Shown here piece by piece: positions 1 through 5,417 of a stretch of DNA of 5,570 nt; the first letter of the stretch is position 1; every line of letters starts with the position of its first letter. This DNA is from an uncultured Fimbriimonadales bacterium (GTDB lineage: Bacteria; Armatimonadota; Fimbriimonadia; Fimbriimonadales; GBS-DC). The stretch covers positions 1-5,570 of the forward strand of contig CALAMM010000167.1 in NCBI GenBank assembly GCA_937925775.1, read 5' to 3'. The translations under genes were made by a program, and so were the position numbers. The notes beneath the pieces were generated by a model, which had not been told where the DNA came from, made no database searches, and saw only the letters and a program-made list of their open reading frames with translations.

Positions 1-42
1 CCCGTTCTGGCGTCGCAACACCGACATCCCCGAAGAAAACCC

Positions 43-64
43 GCGACGACAGGAATGTCGTCGC
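43..64. repeat. Hairpin 1a: 9-bp perfect stem, GGAA loop
   Basis: Arms GCGACGACA (43-51) and TGTCGTCGC (56-64) are exact reverse complements around the 4-nt loop GGAA. Read as RNA from the plus strand, the loop fits the stable GNRA tetraloop class. From the minus strand it would be UUCC. An identical copy lies 62 nt to the right. Confidence 0.9.
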
Positions 65-104
65 ACCCGTTCTGGCGTCGCAAAGCGTCCCGCCAAGCAA
101 ATCC

Positions 105-126
105 GCGACGACAGGAATGTCGTCGC
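105..126. repeat. Hairpin 1b: identical copy of hairpin 1a
   Basis: Arms 105-113 and 118-126 with loop GGAA at 114-117 repeat hairpin 1a base for base, in the same orientation. The preceding CC and the following CACCCG are also shared. The 19-nt segment to its left differs from that before 1a, so conservation is confined to the hairpin and its neighbouring block. Confidence 0.9.
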
Positions 127-202
127 ACCCGCCATACCACCGCTGCCCACGCCGATGACACCCCACCCACCGCGTAGCGTCAGCGTTTCGCCGACGAAGC
201 GT

Positions 203-224
203 GCTTGGACAAGAATGTCCAAGC
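203..224. repeat. Hairpin 2a: 9-bp perfect stem, AGAA loop
   Basis: Arms GCTTGGACA (203-211) and TGTCCAAGC (216-224) pair perfectly around AGAA. The inner part GACA/TGTC and the loop ending GAA are the same as in family 1. The three stem pairs just outside this inner part differ from family 1 on both arms, so pairing is kept. Confidence 0.9.
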
Positions 225-262
225 CACATCGCGTAGCGTCCGCATCCCCGCCAACGAACCGC

Positions 263-284
263 GCTTGGACAAGAATGTCCAAGC
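263..284. repeat. Hairpin 2b: identical copy of hairpin 2a
   Basis: Arms 263-271 and 276-284 with loop AGAA (272-275) match hairpin 2a exactly, 60 nt away and in the same orientation. It is the repeat closest to the operon, 46 nt beyond the stop codon of the protease-like gene. No T-run follows on the minus strand, so it does not look like an intrinsic terminator. Confidence 0.9.
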
Positions 285-329
285 CACGCGAGCGCACGGG
301 CAAGGCTCCTCTACTCCTCAGACAGGCCC

Positions 330-2270
330 TTATAACTCGTAGTTGCTCGCTGTTAGGTTGAACTCCAGCCGTTTACCAGCGCGTTCTACCGTGAGTTTGA
401 GCGGGCGTCCGACCTTCGTGTAGGAGAGCCGATCTACCAGCTGCTTCTCCGTCCAGTTCGCAGGCGATTGCCCGTCGATGAGTAGGATTTTGTCGCCTGC
501 CTTGATGCCCGCCAAATCGGCGTCTGACATCGGCATCACCCAGCGCACGATGAGGTCCTTACCTTGCTTGCGCCACCAGATGCCGTAGCCCGCGTTATCG
601 GCGGCGCGCTCGGCTTCCGTGTTCGGCTGCCATACCATCACCTCGCGGAAGTAGTTATAGGTCACCTTGTAATGGCGCATAATCGGCACGCCCAGCAAGC
701 CGTAGCGCGTCTGCAACGCCGTCACAGAGTCGGAACGCGCATTCTCCGAGAGCTTGTGATAAGCATAAACCGAGTTGAACTGCAGCGGACCCAGACGCAT
801 GCGGTTGATCCGATACACCAGCAGGTCGCCCGTGAAAAAGTTGTAGTCGTCGCCTTCGAAGAACTCGCCCAGCCGCTTGTACCACTCGGCGATGGTCAAA
901 GAGGGACCGTCGTTCTTATCGTGCTTGTAGGAGGGCGGTAGGAGATTGGTGGATGCGCCTGTGTCCACAATCATGCGAATAGGCTGTTCTTTTTGTCCGA
1001 CGGTCATCGTCACCAGCACATGGTCACCCGCCATCTCAAAGGGGATTACGATGCCTTCGGGTAGGGGCGCGTCGTGCGGTTCGAAGGTGATGGTGCGCTC
1101 GGCGAAGTTCACGGTGGTCTGGAACGCGGCGATGGTCTCGCGTCCCAGCAGCCCGATCACGCGCTTCCCATCGATTGTGTCGCTGCCGATAGGGGTGCGC
1201 CAGACCGCGCCGCCGCTGATGACGACATTGCGCACCTCCGCCTCGCCCACCTTGAGGCTCTTCACGCGCACTCGGTACGAAGGGAACGCGCCGTAGACCA
1301 TCGTCGACCAGTAGTCGCTGTTGGGGATTTTCTCCAGCCCCGCCTCTTTCACGATGGAGTCGTCAATCCATGTGCCCGATGCCCCCGTGTCGTAGATAAT
1401 CCAATAGGGTCCCTTACCGTTCAAGTAGATTTGCACATACAGGGAGTTGGTGCTGAAGCGGAAGGGAACCTTCACAGGCAGGTTGTCGCGCACGACGGGC
1501 GGGGTTCCGTGCGGCGGTCGCTGGAAGCGCGTGTCGTCCAGCTCTGTCGTGGCATCCATCGCGGTCATAAAATAGGTCAGCTCATGTGCCCCGTCGCGAT
1601 ACATGCGCGTTTCGAGGGGCATCCGCACCTCACCCAGCGGTGTCGGCACGGCGCGGAACCCATGATAGACCACGCTAATACGGCTTACCTTGTCAGTCTC
1701 ATAATTCACCTGCTGATACTCCATGCCGACAATCTGGTTCTGCTCGTCGAGGTAGCAGTGGAGTTTGTTGTCGGGTTTCTTCGGCAAGTTGCGCTGATGG
1801 TCGGGTTCGGGCAGCTGCACCGTAATGCGGTAGGCAGGGCGTCCGTCGGGGAGTTTGCGCTCCTCGCCGCCGACGAGCGTCCCCGCAGAGAGCCAGTGGG
1901 GGATTTGCACGAAATGGGTATAGACGCTATCTTTCAACTCCCACTCCTCTTCCTGCGCGATGCTGGAGCTGAGGTAATCGTTTTTGCGCCAGCCTTTGTT
2001 GCCGTCGAAGCCGAGGAGGTATTCGTCGTCGCCGTAGCGAACCTCGCTGAGCCGCTTGGCACCCTTGATGTAAAGCGTGCGCTTCGCACTGCTTTTACCG
2101 CCGTATTCGCTGGTGATCGCGTACTCCAGTTTCACCCCGCGTTGTGCAAGGGCACGGTAGGCGTCGCCACCATGCTGCTCGATTGCCCGTTGGAATCGCG
2201 TTGCAGCGTCGTTGGCAAACGCCGAACCAATCAGAATCAGGATCCCAAGAACCCCATATATCCGCTGCAT
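330..2270 (-). CDS. Exported protein with tandem retropepsin-like domains and a C-terminal PDZ
   Basis: The 646-residue product starts with a typical signal peptide: hydrophobic residues 5-18 and a likely cleavage after A19 in AFA-ND. There is no lipobox cysteine. Residues 20 to about 260 form a region, including GFDGNKGWRKND near 87-98, that resembles LolA-like envelope beta-sheet domains; this is a weak resemblance. Two aspartyl-protease units follow. The first has IIYDTGASGTWID (D294) and a later GLLG at 373-376. The second has IVDTGASTNLLP (D436) and GLLG at 524-527. Both keep the DTGA catalytic motif, so one chain could supply both aspartates of an active site. A PDZ domain fills about 560-642, with GIKAGDKILLIDG at 588-600. 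The ATG is supported by GGGGAGG 8 nt upstream. It lies 55 nt after yvcK with no clear promoter, so it is probably co-transcribed. The substrate is unknown, and proteolytic activity is inferred from motifs only. Confidence 0.9.
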   Translation of the reverse strand: MQRIYGVLGILILIGSAFANDAATRFQRAIEQHGGDAYRALAQRGVKLEYAITSEYGGKSSAKRTLYIKGAKRLSEVRYGDDEYLLGFDGNKGWRKNDYLSSSIAQEEEWELKDSVYTHFVQIPHWLSAGTLVGGEERKLPDGRPAYRITVQLPEPDHQRNLPKKPDNKLHCYLDEQNQIVGMEYQQVNYETDKVSRISVVYHGFRAVPTPLGEVRMPLETRMYRDGAHELTYFMTAMDATTELDDTRFQRPPHGTPPVVRDNLPVKVPFRFSTNSLYVQIYLNGKGPYWIIYDTGASGTWIDDSIVKEAGLEKIPNSDYWSTMVYGAFPSYRVRVKSLKVGEAEVRNVVISGGAVWRTPIGSDTIDGKRVIGLLGRETIAAFQTTVNFAERTITFEPHDAPLPEGIVIPFEMAGDHVLVTMTVGQKEQPIRMIVDTGASTNLLPPSYKHDKNDGPSLTIAEWYKRLGEFFEGDDYNFFTGDLLVYRINRMRLGPLQFNSVYAYHKLSENARSDSVTALQTRYGLLGVPIMRHYKVTYNYFREVMVWQPNTEAERAADNAGYGIWWRKQGKDLIVRWVMPMSDADLAGIKAGDKILLIDGQSPANWTEKQLVDRLSYTKVGRPLKLTVERAGKRLEFNLTASNYEL

Positions 2271-2278
2271 ACAGGATA

Positions 2279-2285
2279 CCTCCCC
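2279..2285 (-). promoter_or_regulatory. Strong Shine-Dalgarno of the protease-like gene
   Basis: GGGGAGG on the minus strand, 8 nt before the ATG at 2270. It supports that start, which also places a signal peptide at the very N-terminus. The 55-nt gap to yvcK holds no convincing promoter: TATCTT at about 2290-2295 lacks a recognisable -35 box. Confidence 0.75.
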
Positions 2286-2325
2286 TGTAAAGATACCCGT
2301 TCTTTGATGGCGATTACGGAGCGGT

Positions 2326-3630
2326 TCACTTCGCTAAGCGAAGGATCGCCTCTGCGAGGCGCACAGGGTCGTGGCGCACATAGTCGCTCTGACTGATGAA
2401 GTTGCCCACCGACACCTTGTAGCCCATCTGGCGGATGCGATCGATGTCAGGCTGCACAAGTTCCTGCCCGCTCGCGCGGTAGCGTTCCATCAGTTCGGGG
2501 GTGGGCGTCGCGTTGTTCACCAGCACATAGTCGAACACGCGCCCGCCCGCGTGCGCCTCTATCGCGCGCACATGGTCGGACGCCATGAACCCGTCGGTCT
2601 CGCCAGGTTGCGTCATCACATTACACACATAGACGCGCAGGGCGTCGGTTGCTCGAAGCGCGTCGGCGATTTTGGGCACGAGCAGGTTCGGAATCACGCT
2701 CGTGAACAGACTGCCAGGTCCCAGCACGACCACATCCGCCTGTTTGATTGCCTCGAGGGCTTCCTGCGGCGGCTCTGCATCGGGCGGAACGAGGTGCATC
2801 CGCCGAATCCGCGCGGGGTATTCCACAATCGCGGTCTCACCCTCCACGCAGGTGCCGTCCTCCATCTCCGCACGCAGGTTCACATGGGTCAGCGTGGAGG
2901 GCAGCACGCGCCCGCGAATCGCCAGCACTTTGCTGATTTCCTGGATCGCCTGTTCGAAGTCGCCGTCTTTGATTTGGGTCATGGCGGCGATGAGTAGGTT
3001 GCCCACGGAGTGTCCGCTGAGGTTGCCCGCATCGTCTTTGAAGCGGTGTTGTAGCAGGGCGGTCATCGCGCCTTCGGCGTCGGCTAAGGCGATGAGGCAG
3101 TTGCGGATGTCGCCAGGGGGGAGGATGCCGAGTTCCTGACGCAGTTTGCCCGACGAGCCGCCGTCGTCGGTGACCGTGACGATCGCGACGATGTTGGCGG
3201 TGTAGCGCTTCAGTCCGCGTAGCAGGGTGGATAGCCCTGTACCGCCGCCGATGACCACCACGCGCTTGCCGTGCGCCATGAGCGCGTAGCGCGACAGCAC
3301 ATCCCACACGCGCCCGCTCGCACGCGGCTGCAAGATACCGACCAGCGTGCGCCATGCGCGGCGCAAGCCCCACCACCAGATCCCCAGTCCCAGTGCGCCC
3401 AGCGCCACGCCCAACCCCCAGCGCATCGCTTGTGCCGCGCGCGGCGTGGGCGCAATCGCTTGAATCGGCTGCTCGAGGGCGCGGTAGAGGGAGTCCAGCC
3501 AGTGCGCGGGGGCGCCACCCAGCCCCACCCAAAGCCCCAGCAACGCGACCACTAAGCCCACGCTGGAGAGCGCGAGCCAGCGCTTCACCTGCATCCCCGG
3601 CAGCAGCCAGCGCCATCGCCCTTCTGCCAT
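2326..3630 (-). CDS. yvcK: YvcK family protein (CofD-like fold) with N-terminal membrane anchor
   Basis: This 434-residue product belongs to the YvcK/gluconeogenesis-factor family, related in fold to CofD 2-phospho-L-lactate transferase. In Bacillus subtilis YvcK is needed for growth on gluconeogenic carbon sources and binds UDP-sugars. The family domain runs from about 122 to 434: VVVIGGGTGLSTLLRGLK near 124-141, TVTDDGGSSGKLR near 152-164, GILPPGDIRNC near 168-178, GHSVGNLLIAA near 206-216, GPGSLFTSVIPNLLVP near 304-319 and CNVMTQPGETDG near 336-347. The first 121 residues are an extension not found in the roughly 317-residue Bacillus protein. It has two likely membrane helices, about 17-38 and 70-90, so the domain is probably tethered to the membrane. 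I chose the ATG at 3630 because it follows the rapZ stop by 1 nt and has a strong SD. A longer frame to 3753 would overlap rapZ and adds only unrelated Arg/Trp-rich sequence. Confidence 0.95.
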   Translation of the reverse strand: MAEGRWRWLLPGMQVKRWLALSSVGLVVALLGLWVGLGGAPAHWLDSLYRALEQPIQAIAPTPRAAQAMRWGLGVALGALGLGIWWWGLRRAWRTLVGILQPRASGRVWDVLSRYALMAHGKRVVVIGGGTGLSTLLRGLKRYTANIVAIVTVTDDGGSSGKLRQELGILPPGDIRNCLIALADAEGAMTALLQHRFKDDAGNLSGHSVGNLLIAAMTQIKDGDFEQAIQEISKVLAIRGRVLPSTLTHVNLRAEMEDGTCVEGETAIVEYPARIRRMHLVPPDAEPPQEALEAIKQADVVVLGPGSLFTSVIPNLLVPKIADALRATDALRVYVCNVMTQPGETDGFMASDHVRAIEAHAGGRVFDYVLVNNATPTPELMERYRASGQELVQPDIDRIRQMGYKVSVGNFISQSDYVRHDPVRLAEAILRLAK

Positions 3631-3631
3631 C

Positions 3632-4498
3632 TTATGCCTCCCCCCGCGCGACATCGCGATGCTCCACAGTCGCGCGATAACCCTGCGCCGCAAACCACGC
3701 GCCCAACTCCTCGCCCAGCACCACCGAGCGGTGCCGCCCGCCCGTGCATCCAATCCCGACCGTCAAGTAGGCTTTCCCCTCGCGCTCGTAGCGCGGTAAA
3801 AGATACGCCAGAAAATTACGCATCCGCTCCAAGAATTCCTGCGTCTCGGCATCGCCCAGCACATACTCGCGCACAGCCGCGTCCGTGCCCGGCTTGGGCT
3901 TCAGGCTGGGCACATAGTGCGGATTGCGCAAGAACCGCACATCGAACACAAGGTCGGCGTCGGCAGGCACGCCATATTTGAAGCCGAACGAGACCACGCG
4001 CACGCGCAGGGGCGACAGGGTCTTCTCATCGCCATACAGCTTCCGAATCGCCTCGCGTAAATCCTGAGGGCGGAACAGGGTCGTGTCGAGCGTGTGGTCG
4101 GCAATCGCTTTGAGCGGGGCAAGCAGGGCGCGCTCCTTGCAAATGGCTTTGGAGAGGCTCGGCTCCGCACTCGCCAACGGATGGGGACGGCGCGTCTCCT
4201 TGAAACGACGGATGAGTATCTCGTCCGCACAGTCCAGAAACAACACTTCTACTGGCAGCCCATCCTGCTTCATGCGCGTCAGTGTCTCTTCCGCCTGCTC
4301 CAACGGCTCGCCAGCGCGGGTATCCACCACCACCGCCATACGCTGACCACTAAGCACCCGCTCGCGTAGCGATTCCAGCATCGAGGGGGGCAGATTATCA
4401 ATACAGAAGTAGCCGATGTCCTCCAGCGTCTGGATGGCGAGCGTTTTACCCGCCCCCGACACTCCCGTCACCGCCACCAGTCGCCCTGTCGAACTCAT
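3632..4498 (-). CDS. rapZ: RapZ family P-loop nucleotide-binding / RNase adaptor protein
   Basis: The product has 288 residues, close to Escherichia coli RapZ (284) and Bacillus YvcJ (295). A P-loop GVSGAGKT lies at 12-19, followed by CIDNLPP near 32-38 and a Walker-B-like VVVDTRAGE at 56-64. The C-terminal family block has FGFKYGVPADADLVFDVRF at 171-189, then RNPHY, and the signature GCTGGRHRS at 250-258. In E. coli RapZ presents small RNAs to RNase E and so controls GlmS and amino-sugar synthesis. In Gram-positives YvcJ binds and hydrolyses nucleotides and its target is less clear. Whether RNA control applies here is unknown. Its ATG overlaps the stop of the upstream gene (ATGA, 4495-4498) and its stop is 1 nt before yvcK, which implies translational coupling. 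Only a G-run about 6 nt upstream acts as a possible SD. Confidence 0.96.
   Translation of the reverse strand: MSSTGRLVAVTGVSGAGKTLAIQTLEDIGYFCIDNLPPSMLESLRERVLSGQRMAVVVDTRAGEPLEQAEETLTRMKQDGLPVEVLFLDCADEILIRRFKETRRPHPLASAEPSLSKAICKERALLAPLKAIADHTLDTTLFRPQDLREAIRKLYGDEKTLSPLRVRVVSFGFKYGVPADADLVFDVRFLRNPHYVPSLKPKPGTDAAVREYVLGDAETQEFLERMRNFLAYLLPRYEREGKAYLTVGIGCTGGRHRSVVLGEELGAWFAAQGYRATVEHRDVARGEA
3637..3645 (-). promoter_or_regulatory. Shine-Dalgarno that fixes the yvcK start
   Basis: GGGGGGAGG on the minus strand ends 6 nt before the ATG at 3630. It lies inside the last codons of rapZ, so ribosomes finishing rapZ are placed at the yvcK start. It decides for 3630 over the longer upstream frame. 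Confidence 0.75.
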
Positions 4499-4995
4499 CC
4501 CTTGCCCCCCAGCACGAGTGCGCTGACCACCCCCTGTACCAGCCCAACCAGAATCGCAGGCACAATCGCCGACGCAGGCTTGCCCAGCAGATAGCCCGCA
4601 AATAGCTGTTCACTCAGCAGCGAAAAAAAGTAGAAAATCAGCCCGTTCACAAACAGCGAGACCGACATCAGCTTCAGAGCGCGCTGTTTGCGAAACACGA
4701 GCGACCCCAAGCCCACAAAAATCGCCACTATCAGGCTCATCACGGCGCTCATTCCCAGCGATTCGAGCCAGTATGTGCTGGGCTGGATGTCGAGCGCCAC
4801 GATAAGCCGTTCTCCCCCGATGTAGGGCGGTTCTCGGTCAACCGCTTCCGCGCCAAGTCGCGCTTCGAGCGCACTCTCGTAGCGCGTGCGCAGGGCGTTG
4901 ATGCCGTACAGCACGCCCATGTGCGTCGCCGTCAACAAGACATACAGCCCAATCCAGAGGGCTAACCCGCGCAGCAGTCGCCCCAGCCCGCTCAC
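4495..4995 (-). CDS. Small four-helix membrane protein, possibly a divergent YvlD/holin-like paralogue
   Basis: The 166-residue product has about four hydrophobic helices: 8-30, 80-101, 108-128 and 141-163. A polar stretch at 31-79 lies between the first two. I do not recognise the full-length family. Its C-terminal half resembles the protein encoded just upstream: LFVNGLIFYFFSLL matches VLVNALLFWAVFAL in pattern, and the final helix GLVQGVVSALVLGG matches GIINGLLSGVLLGEE. This suggests an old duplication with an added N-terminal segment. Translation probably starts at a GTG (4995-4993), since it overlaps the upstream stop as GTGA and has GGAG 6 nt before it (5002-5005). It overlaps rapZ by 4 nt. 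No catalytic residues are visible; a role in the membrane is all that can be said. Confidence 0.82.
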   Translation of the reverse strand: MSGLGRLLRGLALWIGLYVLLTATHMGVLYGINALRTRYESALEARLGAEAVDREPPYIGGERLIVALDIQPSTYWLESLGMSAVMSLIVAIFVGLGSLVFRKQRALKLMSVSLFVNGLIFYFFSLLSEQLFAGYLLGKPASAIVPAILVGLVQGVVSALVLGGKG

Positions 4996-5372
4996 CGCCG
5001 TCTCCGCTCCTTCTCCTCGCCGAGTAGCACGCCACTCAGCAAACCGTTGATAATCCCCAGCACGAGACTGCCGTACAGCGCCGCCCAGAAGTTGCCCACG
5101 CGGAAGTTAAACGGCGCGAGCGCGAAGACCGCCCAAAACAGCAAAGCGTTCACCAGCACGCCCGCCACCCCCAGCGTCAGACAGTTCAGCGGCAACAGAG
5201 CCAGCTGCACGCCGCGCCTGATAAAAGCGTTGACCAACCCCAGCAGCAGCGCCATCAGAAGATTATCCTGCCAGTTCGGACTGGGGCTCATATCCAGCCC
5301 CAGTCGTGCGCCGCTCCAGAAGGTAAGATGGAGCGCGACCGCGAACAGCAGCCACTTGAAAACGAACCGCAT
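4992..5372 (-). CDS. Phage holin family 4-like / YvlD-like membrane protein
   Basis: This 126-residue protein matches the length and pattern of the small membrane family usually named phage holin family 4 or YvlD (Pfam PF04020). Four hydrophobic segments lie at about 4-24, 34-52, 57-85 and 93-118, with a basic tail KERRRR at 121-126. The family hallmark is seen in LLLGLVNAFIRRG near 42-54, LPLNCLTLGVAGVLVNALL near 60-78, and NFWAALYGSLVLGIINGLL near 94-112. Despite the name, such proteins are common chromosomal genes and this one shows no prophage context. Function is unknown. It is the first gene of the operon. Its ATG lies 8 nt after a TATAAT box and has no SD, so translation is probably leaderless. 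Confidence 0.88.
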   Translation of the reverse strand: MRFVFKWLLFAVALHLTFWSGARLGLDMSPSPNWQDNLLMALLLGLVNAFIRRGVQLALLPLNCLTLGVAGVLVNALLFWAVFALAPFNFRVGNFWAALYGSLVLGIINGLLSGVLLGEEKERRRR

Positions 5373-5380
5373 CGGGCAAG

Positions 5381-5386
5381 ATTATA
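5381..5386 (-). promoter_or_regulatory. Consensus -10 box, probable leaderless promoter of the operon
   Basis: A perfect TATAAT on the minus strand ends 8 nt before the ATG at 5372 (spacer CTTGCCCG). With the usual 6-8 nt from -10 box to transcription start, the RNA would begin 0-3 nt before the ATG. No SD exists in the spacer. The -35 region is weak: CTGTTC at 17-nt spacing has little match to TTGACA. The box lies in the 45-nt gap between the flanking genes, where a promoter is expected. Confidence 0.65.
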
Positions 5387-5417
5387 CCGAGTTTTCAGGT
5401 AGCGAACAGCCACCCAC

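Larger units (their letters stand above)
1..127. repeat. Family 1 tandem repeat, about 62-65 bp units
   Basis: Two consecutive units are visible, 1-65 and 66-127. Each begins with the 18-nt block CCCGTTCTGGCGTCGCAA (1-18 and 66-83), continues with an unrelated 19-22 nt segment, and ends with CCGCGACGACA, loop GGAA, TGTCGTCGCA (41-65 and 103-127). The base after the second unit restarts as CCCG and then diverges, so the array degenerates on the right. Because the window opens exactly on the 18-nt block, further units may lie to the left. The block CGTCGC at 11-16 could also pair with GCGACG at 43-48, as an alternative to the local hairpin. Confidence 0.85.
171..288. repeat. Family 2 tandem repeat, about 59-60 bp units
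   Basis: Two units, about 171-229 and 230-288, each start with CGCGTAGCGTC. A poorly conserved segment of about 21 nt follows, then the hairpin GCTTGGACA, loop AGAA, TGTCCAAGC, then CAC. The layout (block, variable segment, palindrome) is the same as in family 1 though the flanking block differs. The variable segment of the first unit can itself fold (183-190 with 195-202, two G-U pairs), but the second unit does not preserve this. Confidence 0.85.
1..329. other. Gene-free repeat region with four hairpins
   Basis: No convincing gene lies between the left edge and the stop codon of the protease-like gene at 330. The stretch is filled with two families of short repeats, each unit containing a perfect 9-bp-arm palindrome. 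Family 1 occupies about 1-127 and family 2 about 171-288. The C-rich piece at 128-170 and the piece 289-329 show no repeat. Seen from the minus strand this is the 3' flank of the operon, but none of the hairpins is followed by a T-run on that strand, so no intrinsic terminator is evident. A short reading frame at 155-361 on the plus strand runs through family 2 and looks like a by-product of the repeats. What lies to the left is outside the window. Confidence 0.8.

Noticed and set aside
1..130. CRISPR array
   Set aside because: Only one full repeat plus two part copies are seen, intervals are 19-22 nt, and the same palindrome design recurs in a second family with other flanks. No cas gene is in view.
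155..361. Short plus-strand reading frame of 68 codons with an internal repeat (RAWTRMSKP twice)
   Set aside because: The repeated peptide comes from the 60-nt family 2 unit, whose period is a multiple of three. The frame runs into the protease gene's 3' end, and no SD or known domain is seen.
2286..2325. Separate promoter for the protease-like gene
   Set aside because: The only -10-like hexamer, TATCTT, has four of six consensus bases and no -35 partner at a suitable distance.
2329..2343. Inverted repeat CTTCGC-TAA-GCGAAG at the end of yvcK as terminator
   Set aside because: It sits within the last yvcK codons, is short, and is not followed by T residues. The next gene is probably co-transcribed.
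1074..2396. 440-codon plus-strand open frame
   Set aside because: It is antisense to the signal-peptide and DTGA-bearing gene. The translation is rich in His, Arg and Val without domain motifs, as expected for an antisense shadow in GC-rich DNA.
3631..3753. Upstream extension of yvcK to a 475-residue product
   Set aside because: It overlaps the conserved 3' end of rapZ. The added residues are Arg/Trp-rich without family similarity, and a strong SD sits directly before the ATG at 3630.
4992..5372. Prophage holin and hence prophage remnant
   Set aside because: The family name is historical. The protein fits the chromosomal YvlD-like type, and no lysin, integrase or structural phage gene is nearby.
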